Positions 27,052 through 36,263 of a stretch of 64,000 bases of DNA are shown piece by piece. The stretch spans positions 553,070-617,069 of the forward strand of contig NZ_KB907790.1 in the NCBI RefSeq assembly GCF_000382205.1. The letters are read 5' to 3'. The translations under genes and the position numbers were made by a program. The stretch is from Dyadobacter beijingensis DSM 21582. Lineage in GTDB: Bacteria; Bacteroidota; Bacteroidia; Cytophagales; Spirosomataceae. Every line of letters begins with the position of its first letter. The first letter of the stretch is position 1. The notes beneath the pieces were generated by a model. The model ran no database searches. It saw only the letters and a list, made by a program, of their open reading frames with translations, and was not told where the DNA came from.

Positions 27052-28833
27052 CTATTTCACCGCCACCACCTTGCTTGCTACGGATACCCCATTCTCATTA
27101 AAAGCCTCAATAGCAAAATAATACGGCACGCCTACATTCAATGCGCGCAGCTCGAACGTATTCGGCTCGTCGTTCCAGAACTGGTAGGTTTGGTACAGCT
27201 TGTCAGGTGCGATCCCCCAGAGTACATTGTAACCGACGGCTCCCGGCACTTTTTCCCATTTCAAATCTGCATTGCGCGTATCCTTCTGGCGGATGGCCGT
27301 GAAGGTAGCGGGCGTTTGCGGTGCTTTTCCGAAGCCGTTTCCGAAAATGCGGAATTCGCTGATGGCGAGGATCGGGGAGGCTACGTATATGTGCTCGTAA
27401 CGTACGTAACGCGCACGCACGGGCGCTGCGAGCTCGATGTAGGCGCATGGGCGGTCGCGTTTGGGCTCGCGGGTAAGGTCGCTGGCAAGGTCCCATTTCT
27501 TGCCGTCGCGGGAGGTCCAGATTTTGAATTGCGTGTAAACTTTTTCGGGTTTGTTATCAAAAATGTCGGACTTGTAATCGGTGTAGTTGATTTGTACGGC
27601 CTTTACTTCCTGCTCCGTTTGCAGATCGATCGTCAGCGTTTCGCCGGGTTTGTTCTGTTTTGCGGCCCAGAATGTCCGTGGATTTTCGTCGGTGATTTTT
27701 TGTGCGGCCATCGTGTCGAGCGTGGAGGATGCCGCGACCGGTTTTTTGTAGGATAGCAGCATCCAGCCGGTAAAAAGCTCGTCGCCCTTGCCGGTCCAGG
27801 TTTTGGTAGGGAGTTTGTGCGGGAAATCGCCGAAGCGGGTGTTGGCGAACATTTGGCCGTCTTTGTCGAAACCGGCGGCGTAGCGTACAATGCGTCGTTC
27901 CATGGCCCAGTTCAGGCCGATCCACGACGTGCCGGTGTTCCAGTAATTACCGTAATTGTCCTGGAACGTGTTTCCGTGGCCCGCGCCGGTGGCGAAACCG
28001 CCGGGTTTATAGGAAACAGGATTGTAAGGTGCATAGGTAAACGGCCCGAGCGGCTGGTCGCTCACATAGGTGCCATTGGCATATACATTATATTCCGTGC
28101 CCGGCGCGCCGTATTGCAGGTAATACTTGCCATTATGCTTCGTCATCCACGCGCCTTCGGTAAATGGCTTGAACGGATCGGAATGATTGGGCCCGAAACG
28201 CTCCCAGCCGTGTTCATACTGGTTGAGCCAGAACATGGACTGATATTGTCCCTTGAATGCAAGCCGTTTGGAATAATCCAGTTCGGACCCGAAGATGGGG
28301 TACACATTGGAAGATCCCCAGTACATATACCATTTGTCGGTATCCGGGTCGTGGAAGAGGGCGGGGTCCCAGGGGCCGATGTCTTTCGGCAGGCGGGGCG
28401 TCCAGCGGTTGTAGAACTCCCAAATGCCCTTTTCCGGGGCCACGGAATACAATATCGGCCGCGATTCGAAGGTGGATTGGAACAGAAACAATGTATCCCG
28501 GACGGAGACGGCCGCCGGTGCGCACATGTCCTCGAACGGCCAGCGGTTGGCCGTGAGGTATTTCCAGTTCAGCATGTCCCTGGAATGCCAGTAACCGCCC
28601 GAAATGGTCACGAAAAGGAAGTATTCGCCCTTGTGGTTGATTATCACCGGATCGGCGCCGGAGCGGTAGCTGATGTTCTCGTTGAGCTGCTCGAAATTGT
28701 ATTTGTAATCGATATCCATCGGATTACAGTAGGTCGTTTGCGCGGAAACGAAGCGCCCGCCGAGCATTAGCAGAATTCCAAACGATATACCCAGCGCGCG
28801 TAACGACATGATTTTGTTGATGATAGGGTGCAT
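27052..28833 (-). CDS. Secreted GH43-like glycoside hydrolase with discoidin and FN3 domains
   Basis: A 593-residue secreted protein. It has a signal peptide (MSLRALGISFGILLMLGGRFVSA, with an optional eight-residue extension from the ATG at 28833). A five-bladed propeller of the GH43/GH117 clan follows (about 30-350): ISYRSGADPVIINHKGEYFLF, IGPWDPALFHDPDTDKWYMYW and LQYGAPGTEYNVYANGTYVS hold candidate catalytic Asp and Glu. Next is an F5/8 type C (discoidin) domain (about 365-495, ITDENPRTFWAAK, VRYEHIYVASPILAISEFRIFG) and a C-terminal fibronectin III-like domain. The substrate is unknown. It is not close to a SusC/D pair. Confidence 0.82.
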   Translation of the reverse strand: MHPIINKIMSLRALGISFGILLMLGGRFVSAQTTYCNPMDIDYKYNFEQLNENISYRSGADPVIINHKGEYFLFVTISGGYWHSRDMLNWKYLTANRWPFEDMCAPAAVSVRDTLFLFQSTFESRPILYSVAPEKGIWEFYNRWTPRLPKDIGPWDPALFHDPDTDKWYMYWGSSNVYPIFGSELDYSKRLAFKGQYQSMFWLNQYEHGWERFGPNHSDPFKPFTEGAWMTKHNGKYYLQYGAPGTEYNVYANGTYVSDQPLGPFTYAPYNPVSYKPGGFATGAGHGNTFQDNYGNYWNTGTSWIGLNWAMERRIVRYAAGFDKDGQMFANTRFGDFPHKLPTKTWTGKGDELFTGWMLLSYKKPVAASSTLDTMAAQKITDENPRTFWAAKQNKPGETLTIDLQTEQEVKAVQINYTDYKSDIFDNKPEKVYTQFKIWTSRDGKKWDLASDLTREPKRDRPCAYIELAAPVRARYVRYEHIYVASPILAISEFRIFGNGFGKAPQTPATFTAIRQKDTRNADLKWEKVPGAVGYNVLWGIAPDKLYQTYQFWNDEPNTFELRALNVGVPYYFAIEAFNENGVSVASKVVAVK

Positions 28834-28851
28834 AAATATCTTTCAATCATA

Positions 28852-28859
28852 CAAAATTA
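28852..28859 (-). promoter_or_regulatory. Promoter -7 element for the GH43-like gene
   Basis: The minus strand reads TAATTTTG, an exact TAnnTTTG match, 19 bases before the ATG at 28833. This placement favours 28833 or 28809 as the start. Confidence 0.5.
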
Positions 28860-28935
28860 TTCACATTTGAGGGAAAACATCACACATATGTTCAAAACAC
28901 GGCCATCCACGCAAAGTTTTCAAACCGATAACCTT

Positions 28936-28943
28936 TACCTTTG
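28936..28943 (+). promoter_or_regulatory. Promoter -7 element for tyrS
   Basis: TACCTTTG matches TAnnTTTG exactly and lies 34 bases before the tyrS ATG. It is followed by GC, as is common at Bacteroidota promoters. A -33 TTG is not clear. Confidence 0.55.
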
Positions 28944-28977
28944 CGGTCGATTTTGAAATAAGCAACAGTTTTTTAGA

Positions 28978-30279
28978 ATGGCGATTGATTTTATAGAGGA
29001 ACTACGCTGGCGGGGCATGCTGCACGACATGATGCCGGGAACACATGAGCAACTTCAGAAGGAGATGACATGCGGCTATATCGGTTTCGACCCGACGGCG
29101 CCTTCGCTGCACATCGGTAACCTGGCCACAATTATGCTCCTGGTGCATTTCCAGCGGGCCGGCCACAAGCCGATTGCATTGGTGGGCGGCGCTACCGGTA
29201 TGATCGGCGACCCTTCCTTTAAGGCGGCGGAACGTTCTTTCCTCGACGAGGATACGCTGCGGATCAACCAGGAAGGTATCCGCAAGCAGCTGGAATCGTT
29301 CCTGGATTTCAATGCGGGGGAAAATTCGGCCGAAATGGTCAATAACTATGACTGGTTCAAGGATATCGGCTTTTTGCAATTTCTGCGTGATGCGGGCAAG
29401 TATCTGAGTGTCAACTATATGATGTCGAAGGATTCTGTGAAAAAGCGTTTGGAAACTGGTATTTCCTTCACGGAGTTTTCGTACCAGCTTTTGCAGGGCT
29501 ACGATTTTTATCATTTATATAAAACCAAAAATGTCCGGCTGCAAATGGGCGGTTCGGACCAATGGGGCAACATTACGACGGGGACCGAAATCATCCGCCG
29601 CAAGGAAGGAGATGAGGAAGGCTATTTCAAAGCATATGCATTGACCACCCCGCTGGTGACCAAGGCCGACGGCTCCAAATTCGGTAAAAGCGAGGGCGGC
29701 AACATCTGGCTCGATCCGGAAAGGACGTCGCCCTACCAGTTTTACCAGTTCTGGCTCAACCAGAGTGACGACGATATGCCGCGCTACCTGCGCGTGTTCT
29801 CGCTGAAAGGCCGGGAGGAAATAGAGGCATTGGAGACGAGCCACGCTGCGGAGCCGCATTTGCGCATTATGCAAAAGGCGCTGGCGTCGGAGCTGACGAC
29901 ACGTATCCACTCCGAAAAAGCGTATCAAACGGTGCTGAAAGCTTCGGAAGTTTTATTCGGTAAAGCGACGCTCGAAACTTTGCAAAGTATTGAGGTTGAT
30001 GAATTCGATACGATTTTCGACGGCGTTCCGCAAACGGAAATCACGCGTGAAGACTGGAATAATGCGGCCAATGTATTGGATCTGGTATCAACTGTTACCA
30101 AATCCGAAATCTACCCTTCAAAGGGTGAGGCTCGACGCGCTATCCAGCAGAATGCGGTGAGCGTCAATAAGGTAAAGGTGACTTCGGAGGCGCAGGCATT
30201 GAGCGGGTTCGCATTGCTGCAAGACAAGTTTTTGCTGATTTCAAAAGGCAAGAAAAATCACCTGATTAAGGTCGGCTAG
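28978..30279 (+). CDS. tyrS: Tyrosyl-tRNA synthetase
   Basis: A 433-residue class I aminoacyl-tRNA synthetase that charges tRNA-Tyr. The HIGH motif is in PTAPSLHIGNLAT, the tyrosine pocket in QLLQGYDFYHLY and GGSDQWGNI, and the KMSKS-type loop is KFGKSEGG. A C-terminal S4-like RNA-binding domain (about 355-433) has PSKGEARRAIQQNAVSVN. Length and order match bacterial TyrRS of the TyrS type. A terminator follows at 30345-30376. Confidence 0.96.
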   Translation: MAIDFIEELRWRGMLHDMMPGTHEQLQKEMTCGYIGFDPTAPSLHIGNLATIMLLVHFQRAGHKPIALVGGATGMIGDPSFKAAERSFLDEDTLRINQEGIRKQLESFLDFNAGENSAEMVNNYDWFKDIGFLQFLRDAGKYLSVNYMMSKDSVKKRLETGISFTEFSYQLLQGYDFYHLYKTKNVRLQMGGSDQWGNITTGTEIIRRKEGDEEGYFKAYALTTPLVTKADGSKFGKSEGGNIWLDPERTSPYQFYQFWLNQSDDDMPRYLRVFSLKGREEIEALETSHAAEPHLRIMQKALASELTTRIHSEKAYQTVLKASEVLFGKATLETLQSIEVDEFDTIFDGVPQTEITREDWNNAANVLDLVSTVTKSEIYPSKGEARRAIQQNAVSVNKVKVTSEAQALSGFALLQDKFLLISKGKKNHLIKVG

Positions 30280-30344
30280 AGTTTTGCAGTTCAGCCTGCT
30301 CCGTAAGAGCATCCTGCTCATAGCATGATGTTAATGCACTAATA

Positions 30345-30376
30345 AGGGGGCTCTGCCAGGAGCCTCCTGTTTTTTT
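30345..30376 (+). terminator. Rho-independent terminator after tyrS
   Basis: AGGGGGCTC and GAGCCTCCT pair with one mismatch around a short loop, followed by seven T. It lies 65 bases after the tyrS stop and 30 bases before the next small gene. Confidence 0.8.
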
Positions 30377-30405
30377 GCACGAGTGTCGTTATCTCTTTTA
30401 TTTGG

Positions 30406-30615
30406 ATGTCAAAGTCATTTAGTTCTATCGAAGAGGCATTTGCCTGGTTTCTGGACAACGTTTATAAAAATTTGCCTGCTGACGAAAAGAAAGGGGAACT
30501 GGTCAGCGCCTGGCGGAGCTTTACATTCAATCAGGGAATTTCTCAAAAGAGAATGATCTCGATTTTAGAGCGATATGGATTTGACGTTAAGATTCTAGTG
30601 ACTTATAAAAAGTAA
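30406..30615 (+). CDS. Small hypothetical protein, 69 residues
   Basis: A 69-residue cytoplasmic protein (MSKSFSSIEEAFAWFLDNVY at the start) with amphipathic helices, an aromatic core (FAWFL, AWRSF) and a basic C-terminus ending TYKK. The KRMISILERYGFDV part resembles a short helix-turn-helix, but that is weak. It lies after the tyrS terminator and so has its own promoter. I do not recognise the family. Confidence 0.65.
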   Translation: MSKSFSSIEEAFAWFLDNVYKNLPADEKKGELVSAWRSFTFNQGISQKRMISILERYGFDVKILVTYKK

Positions 30616-30709
30616 TTTTTTTGCGCTGTATTTGTAAGATTTTCCTACATTTTGTTTTAAAAAACACTCGGAATGAGCACGAGACGATCGTCAGTTGGAA
30701 ACCGCAATT

Positions 30710-31525
30710 TTAGCTCTTCCCGCTGAACGTGTTCAAAACCGGCGCGGCGGTTGGGTTGTATTGGTACGATTGCCAGGTGTTATCCTGGTAGATTTCTACG
30801 ATGCGGTAGCCTTTGTAGGCCGTTCCCCAGTTACCGCCGAAATGCCCGTCGAAGAAGTAGGGCTTTTTGCCGAAGATTTTGGTGCTGTCCTGGTCGTGGT
30901 CGTGGCCGTTGAAAATGGCCTTGACGTTGGGCGTGTTTTCGAAAAGATCGGTCACTTCCTTGCATTCGATGCCGTTGACGGTCCATTTGGACGGCGTAAT
31001 GTGCAGGAACACGAAAATACCCTTCTTGTCTTTGTATTTCGCCAGCTCGTTGCGCAGCCAGGTCGCGTCGGGGCATACGTATTCCCCTTTTTCATTCGAA
31101 GTATCGCCGATAACAAACGCATATTCGCCTTTGGCGAAACTGTGGTTGGTCGGGTAACCCCACGTGCTCTGCCATACGTCGAGGCCCACCTTATCGTGGT
31201 TGCCGCGGCTCACGTAATAGGGCACGCTCAGGTTGGAGATCGTATTTTTGAAGTCGTATAATAAGGTAGGCTCGTCGTGGATCAGGTCGCCGTTCAGGAC
31301 GAGGAAATCTACCCCTTTTTGCAATTTTTCGCGGTTTACCCAACTTACCAGATCTGCGTGGAATGCCTTGAACTCCGTACCGGGCTGGCCGTAATGACCG
31401 TCCGAAGCGACGATAAACCGCATCGTAATGTTCTCAGCGGGCTGTGCTTTGGCGGGTTCTGACAGGTAGGTGATTCCGGATAGTGCGGGTAGGAGCTTTA
31501 AGAAAGACCGGCGCTGAAAAGTCAT
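30710..31525 (-). CDS. Tat-exported metallophosphoesterase
   Basis: A 271-residue calcineurin-like phosphoesterase with a twin-arginine signal (QRRSFLKLLPALSGITYLS). The metal-site motifs are in order: VASDGHYG (DxH), VLNGDLIHDEP (GD), SRGNHDKVG (GNHD), VFLHITP and FNGHDHDQ (GHDH). It would act in the periplasm on a phosphomono- or diester of unknown nature. It is divergent from recX across 121 bp. Confidence 0.87.
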   Translation of the reverse strand: MTFQRRSFLKLLPALSGITYLSEPAKAQPAENITMRFIVASDGHYGQPGTEFKAFHADLVSWVNREKLQKGVDFLVLNGDLIHDEPTLLYDFKNTISNLSVPYYVSRGNHDKVGLDVWQSTWGYPTNHSFAKGEYAFVIGDTSNEKGEYVCPDATWLRNELAKYKDKKGIFVFLHITPSKWTVNGIECKEVTDLFENTPNVKAIFNGHDHDQDSTKIFGKKPYFFDGHFGGNWGTAYKGYRIVEIYQDNTWQSYQYNPTAAPVLNTFSGKS

Positions 31526-31646
31526 GTTTTAACGGGTTTGGATAAAGGGAAACAGGCATTCCTTGTAGTTTCAAAAATAGTTATTCATCCGTGATATTTT
31601 CGTTAATCTTGCACGGTGTTAAGAATATTTAATAAAAAGTAACCAC

Positions 31647-32099
31647 ATGGACCGGCTTATTCTGCAAAAAGCGGCCTCCTATTGTGCCTACCAGGAGCGG
31701 ACGCAGGACGAGGTGAAACAGCGCCTGAAAAAATGGAATGTCTGGGGCGACGAAGCCGACGAGATCATCGCCGAGCTCATTTCCATGAATTACCTCAGCG
31801 AAGAACGTTTTGCCAAGACTTATGCAGGCGGCAAGTTCAGGATCAAAAACTGGGGCAGGATGAAGATCCGGCAGGAGCTCAACCGCCGCGGATTGAGCAC
31901 TTACAGCATTGAAAAGGGTATGAACGAGATCGCCGATGCGGATTATGTAGCTGGCCTGCGCGAGCTTTTAGCCAAAAAGCGCAGCCTGCTCTCTAAAACG
32001 GAAACAGACCCATTTAAACTGAAACATAAACTCGCCCGGTTTGCATTGGGGAAGGGATACGAAAGCGAGCTGGTGTGGAAGGAATTAGGGGAATTATAA
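31647..32099 (+). CDS. recX: RecX-like regulator of RecA
   Basis: A 150-residue all-helical protein with the three-helix repeats of RecX: ASYCAYQERTQDEVKQRLKKW, MNYLSEERFAKTYAGGKFR and WGRMKIRQELNRRGL. RecX proteins bind RecA filaments and limit their activity. No recA is in the window. The gene is convergent with nrdB, with a shared terminator between them. Confidence 0.85.
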   Translation: MDRLILQKAASYCAYQERTQDEVKQRLKKWNVWGDEADEIIAELISMNYLSEERFAKTYAGGKFRIKNWGRMKIRQELNRRGLSTYSIEKGMNEIADADYVAGLRELLAKKRSLLSKTETDPFKLKHKLARFALGKGYESELVWKELGEL

Positions 32100-32102
32100 A
32101 TC

Positions 32103-32138
32103 AAAAAACCCCGATTGCGGGTGCAACCAGGGCTTTTT
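32103..32138. terminator. Bidirectional terminator between recX and nrdB
   Basis: CCCCGATTGC and GCAACCAGGG form an imperfect stem flanked by six A on the left and five T on the right, so it can stop transcription in both directions between the convergent stops at 32099 and 32155. Confidence 0.7.
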
Positions 32139-32154
32139 CTGATATTGAAACCGC

Positions 32155-33150
32155 TTAGAAATCGGAGTCGAATGAGATCTTGTGAGCGGAATCTTTGTCC
32201 TTCACACCACTCATTACGCCCGCTTTCTGGTATTCTCCCACGCGTTTCTCGAAGAAATTGGTCTTGCCCGGAAGCGAGATCAGCTCCATAAAGTCGAATG
32301 GGTTGGCCGAGCCGAATTGTTTGGGGCAGCCGAGGCGTTCGAGCCAGAAATCGGCGATGTATTCGATGTATTGTTTCATCAAATCGGCATTCATACCGAT
32401 CAGCGACACCGGCAACGCCTCGCTCACGAATTCTTTTTCGATTGTTACCGCATCCATCATGATCTCGATTACGCGCTCCTGCGGGAGTTGGTTGAGAATA
32501 TGCTTGGTGTAGAGCAAACACGCGAATTCGCAGTGTAAACCTTCGTCGCGGGAAATAAGCTCGTTCGAGAATGAAAGTCCGGGCATCAGGCCGCGTTTTT
32601 TGAGCCAGAAAATCGAACAGAACGATCCCGAAAAGAAAATACCTTCCACAGCAGCGAATGCGATGATACGCTCCGCGAACACGGGGCTGTTGATCCATTT
32701 CAATGCCCAGTCGGCCTTTTTCTGCACGCACGGGATCGTCTCGATCGCGCGCAGGAGTCGGTCTTTTTCAACCGGGTCTTTGATATAGGTATCGATCAGC
32801 AGCGAATAGGTTTCGGAGTGGATGTTCTCCATCGCCACCTGGAAGCCGTAGAAGCATTTGGCCTCCGCGTATTGCACTTCACTAAGAAAGTTAACCGCCA
32901 GGTTTTCGTTGACGATCCCGTCTGATGCCGCAAAAAACGCCAGTACGTGGGAAATAAAATGCCGCTCACCATCATTGAGATTTTCCCAATCCTTCATATC
33001 CTGCGACAAATCGATTTCCTCGGCCGTCCAGAAAGATGCCTCATGACGTTTGTACATTTCCCATATATCGGAATGCTTGATAGGGAACAAAACAAACCGC
33101 AAGGGGTCTTCGGTCAACAGGGGTTCCTGTCTGGTAAGTTCTTGTGACAT
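32155..33150 (-). CDS. nrdB: Ribonucleotide reductase class I, beta subunit
   Basis: A 331-residue ferritin-like subunit that holds the di-metal/tyrosyl radical cofactor and passes the radical to NrdA. Metal ligands and the radical Tyr are seen in QYAEAKCFYGFQVAMENIH (Glu, His) followed by SETY. The second ligand set lies in AAVEGIFFSGSF and GLHCEFA. The catalytic partner nrdA is at 61043-63493 in this window, 28 kb away and on the other strand, so the pair is not one operon. Confidence 0.95.
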   Translation of the reverse strand: MSQELTRQEPLLTEDPLRFVLFPIKHSDIWEMYKRHEASFWTAEEIDLSQDMKDWENLNDGERHFISHVLAFFAASDGIVNENLAVNFLSEVQYAEAKCFYGFQVAMENIHSETYSLLIDTYIKDPVEKDRLLRAIETIPCVQKKADWALKWINSPVFAERIIAFAAVEGIFFSGSFCSIFWLKKRGLMPGLSFSNELISRDEGLHCEFACLLYTKHILNQLPQERVIEIMMDAVTIEKEFVSEALPVSLIGMNADLMKQYIEYIADFWLERLGCPKQFGSANPFDFMELISLPGKTNFFEKRVGEYQKAGVMSGVKDKDSAHKISFDSDF

Positions 33151-33415
33151 AGTTAAATTGAGTATTTTACGGGGATCTGAATGATATAACGTTAGTACTT
33201 GCCGTTGGCTCAGAAAGCCGGGCCGGAAGAAAACAAAGCTACATGCTTTGGGCTAAAATTCAAACAAAGAATCGGAGTTGGTACCGTTAGGAAATCCGCC
33301 GCTCCCATTCAAAAAATAGTAACGGCATGGAAATGAGATCACGGGTAAATTCAGCATTCGGTCCCCTTTGGAATCTACCCCGAATTTATTCGATCATCGT
33401 TAAAAATCATCCCCT

Positions 33416-34210
33416 ATGCCCGCAACCGGCCTGAGGCGGTACTACCATTTGTTCCGAAACATCGGAAACCCATTTACGTACATGTTCGATAAGACGCGCG
33501 ACCGTGGCAAGACGCTACACTTTGTCACGCGGCCCCACAGGCTGACCTTCGACGTACCGGCTAGCCTTTTTCAGGTATTCAAGGAAATTTTCATGGCCGA
33601 CGTATACAACATCGGGGCGGTCTGCCGCGTACTGCCCGATAATCCGGTTGTGATCGATATTGGCGCCAACGCGGGTTTTTTTGATATATTGCTTTTATCT
33701 AAAACAAAGAATGCCCAAATTTATGCGTATGAGCCTCTGAGCAGTAATATCGAACGTATGCGTTCCGTTGCCTCCTCGAACCATATGTTTGATAAGTGCG
33801 TGACCATCAATCCTTTCGCCGTGACAGGTACACCTTGTGAAATGCTGCGGCTATACGCACAGGATACGGAGGATAATCAGGTGGTCGCTTCTTCGTTAAA
33901 GGGATTTAATAATGATAATACAAAAGAGCTGTGGATTCAGGCAATTTCCTTGTCGGAAATCGTTTCAGGAATGCCGGGGACAGCTGTCGATTTATTGAAA
34001 ATGGATTGTGAAGGTGCGGAGTATGATATTATTTTTAACACGCCGCCGGACATTGTCTGTCAAATAAAAACAATGCTGATAGAAGTGCACGATATTGATA
34101 ATGAGAACAATGTTGAAAAATTTAGTCAATATCTTGAACGGCTTGGATATGATGTGAATTATAATCCTATCAATGGTTTTTGCTATGCCCTGGAAGCGTA
34201 CAAAAGATGA
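33416..34210 (+). CDS. FkbM-family methyltransferase
   Basis: A 264-residue SAM-dependent methyltransferase. The SAM motif I is VVIDIGANAGFFDILLLS, with the acidic end of strand 2 in IYAYEPLSSNIERM and a post-motif LLKMDCEGAEYDI. FkbM proteins methylate sugar or polyketide hydroxyls. Followed by two glycosyltransferases, it fits a small surface-glycan module. Its stop overlaps the next start in an ATGA arrangement. Base composition here is visibly more AT-rich than in the genes on both sides. Confidence 0.85.
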   Translation: MPATGLRRYYHLFRNIGNPFTYMFDKTRDRGKTLHFVTRPHRLTFDVPASLFQVFKEIFMADVYNIGAVCRVLPDNPVVIDIGANAGFFDILLLSKTKNAQIYAYEPLSSNIERMRSVASSNHMFDKCVTINPFAVTGTPCEMLRLYAQDTEDNQVVASSLKGFNNDNTKELWIQAISLSEIVSGMPGTAVDLLKMDCEGAEYDIIFNTPPDIVCQIKTMLIEVHDIDNENNVEKFSQYLERLGYDVNYNPINGFCYALEAYKR

Positions 34211-35280
34211 ATGAGCAATTTATGTTAAAAAGAGTACTGATTGACTGCGAAAGGATGAGGCACCCTCATACCGGTCTTTATCACTATTGCCTTCAATTGG
34301 GGAACTCCATTCTTAAAAAGATAGGAGAGGAAAAGGGAAAAATTGCTTTTTATTTACCAACATCCGCCGAGCATGTTTTCGGCGAGAATGCCAATTACAT
34401 TTCTCAGCATTTTATTCATAAATTATTTTTTCCTGATACCAAATCGGTTGACATCTGGCATTGCACCTATCAGGGCTCCAAATACTTTCCCTTTAACAAA
34501 AAGGTTTCAGTTGTACTTACAATACACGATTTGAATTTCCTTTATGACGGAAACAGATCGGACAGCCGAATTAAAAAGTATTTAAATAAACTACAACAGA
34601 AGATCGATCGGGCGGATCATATCGTAGCGATCTCACACTATGTACTCGACGATCTGAGAACACATCTCGAATTAGGAAATAAGCCTGCCTCGGTCATTTA
34701 CAATGGATGTAATATCGATAGTAGCCAGGTTATTGCACCGCCGGCAGAGCCAGTTTCGGAACCGTTTCTTTTTACAATTGGTACAATTGTCGGAAAGAAG
34801 AATTTTCACGTCCTTCCGGCGTTGTTGAAGGATAATGCGTTCAAACTGGTGATCGCGGGAATCGACAGTAGCCAGGAGTATAAGAAGAAGATCATCAGGG
34901 AAGCGCAAAAGCTGAACGTGCTCGACAGGCTGATATTCACGGGTCCGATCTCGGAAAACGACAAGAAATGGTATCTAAGCAATTGTACCGCATTCGTCTT
35001 TCCATCCATTGCCGAGGGCTTCGGGTTACCGGTAATCGAGGCGATGTATTATGGCAAGCCGGTGATCCTGTCGCGATGCACTTCATTGCCGGAGATAGGC
35101 GGCGACTGCGCCTATTATTTCGATCATTTCGAACCCGAGCACATGCGTAATGTCTTGAATGCGAGTCTCGAACATTATAACAAAACAAAACCCAGGGAAA
35201 AAATCCGCGAAAGGGCGGGATTTTTCTCCTGGGAAAGAGCGGCGTCGGAATACCTTGCCTTATACGAGAGCCTTGCTTAG
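34207..35280 (+). CDS. Glycosyltransferase family 1 (GT4-like)
   Basis: A 357-residue GT-B enzyme. The donor-binding half has FTIGTIVGKKNFHVLPALL and the retaining-GT signature PSIAEGFGLPVIEAMYYGKP (E-x7-E), followed by CTSLPEIGGDCA. The N-terminal half has IWHCTYQGSKYFP. The start is taken at the ATG at 34207, which overlaps the FkbM stop, rather than the upstream 34180 frame start inside FkbM. The sugar is unknown. It overlaps the stop of the convergent GT2 gene by 4 bp. Confidence 0.86.
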   Translation: MNEQFMLKRVLIDCERMRHPHTGLYHYCLQLGNSILKKIGEEKGKIAFYLPTSAEHVFGENANYISQHFIHKLFFPDTKSVDIWHCTYQGSKYFPFNKKVSVVLTIHDLNFLYDGNRSDSRIKKYLNKLQQKIDRADHIVAISHYVLDDLRTHLELGNKPASVIYNGCNIDSSQVIAPPAEPVSEPFLFTIGTIVGKKNFHVLPALLKDNAFKLVIAGIDSSQEYKKKIIREAQKLNVLDRLIFTGPISENDKKWYLSNCTAFVFPSIAEGFGLPVIEAMYYGKPVILSRCTSLPEIGGDCAYYFDHFEPEHMRNVLNASLEHYNKTKPREKIRERAGFFSWERAASEYLALYESLA

Positions 35281-36263
35281 TTGAGCTTGATCACCTGCTG
35301 GTATTTCAGCATCATCCGGAAGTTGTTGATCACATCAATAATGCCGATCTCAGACTGATGCTTTTTCATTTCGCGGTTAAATGCTACTTTCTTCGCTTGC
35401 AGGTTGCCGCGGTTTTTAATGAAATCCCAGTATGCCTCCACTTTGTAGAATTGCATGGTCAGGAAGCCGATCAGTACGTCGCAAAGCAGGATTTGTAAAT
35501 GCCATAATTTGAGATCCATCCCTTGCAAATGCAGGTAATGCACATAGTAACGGTTCCTGAAATGGATTCGCTTGATGGCCTTCTTGTGATTGTGGTTTTT
35601 CGTGCTGGCTGATACTTCGTGACGGCAAACGGCATCATGTTCGTAGTAGCATTTCCAGCCCAATCGCCACGCCCGGATCGACAGTTCCTGATCTTCGCCA
35701 TAATACGGATTGAACATTTCATTAAATCCGTTAATCGCTTTCAGTTTCTGGGTATCCATTAATGCAATAGCACCGGACAAATAAAATGTAGGCGTAAATG
35801 CATTGATATTTTGCAGGTGAAAAAAGTCGGAAGATTTAATTTTTCTACCCGAAATTTTCGGTTCTCTGGCCGCTTCGCGAATCAAATCATCATTCATGCC
35901 AATCACCCTTCCCATCACACCAAAAGTATCTTCCAATTCAAAATACTTATATAGTTTTTCCATGTAGCCGGGTTCGAGGGTTACATCGGTATTGAGTAAA
36001 AAGATCAGATCATTGGTTGCATTCTGAATGCCGATGTTACAAGTATCCGAAAATCCCGAATTGGTTTCTTTGCGGATTAACGTGATTTTATCATTGTAAT
36101 GTTCTTCTAAATATGCAACAGATTCATCGGTTGATGCATCGTCAATCACAATGATCTGAACATTTGTTTCCAGTTTTTGGAGGACCTTATAGTTATGCTC
36201 AAAATATTTTTCGAACAGGTGTTTCCCGTTATAGTTCGGGATTACTACTGATATGCTTTTCAT
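35277..36263 (-). CDS. Glycosyltransferase family 2
   Basis: A 328-residue GT-A enzyme. It begins SISVVIPNYNGKHLF and has the nucleotide-sugar motifs IIVIDDASTDESVAYL and FLLNTDVTLEPGYM (the metal-binding DxD-type NTDV), then FNPYYGEDQELSIRAWRLGWK, with the likely catalytic Asp in GEDQELS. It resembles rhamnosyltransferase-like GT2 enzymes of cell-surface polysaccharides. The C-terminal part has a hydrophobic stretch (LWHLQILLCDVLIGFLTM) that may attach it to the membrane. Its ATG overlaps the stop of a possible 40-residue frame. Confidence 0.87.
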   Translation of the reverse strand: MKSISVVIPNYNGKHLFEKYFEHNYKVLQKLETNVQIIVIDDASTDESVAYLEEHYNDKITLIRKETNSGFSDTCNIGIQNATNDLIFLLNTDVTLEPGYMEKLYKYFELEDTFGVMGRVIGMNDDLIREAAREPKISGRKIKSSDFFHLQNINAFTPTFYLSGAIALMDTQKLKAINGFNEMFNPYYGEDQELSIRAWRLGWKCYYEHDAVCRHEVSASTKNHNHKKAIKRIHFRNRYYVHYLHLQGMDLKLWHLQILLCDVLIGFLTMQFYKVEAYWDFIKNRGNLQAKKVAFNREMKKHQSEIGIIDVINNFRMMLKYQQVIKLN

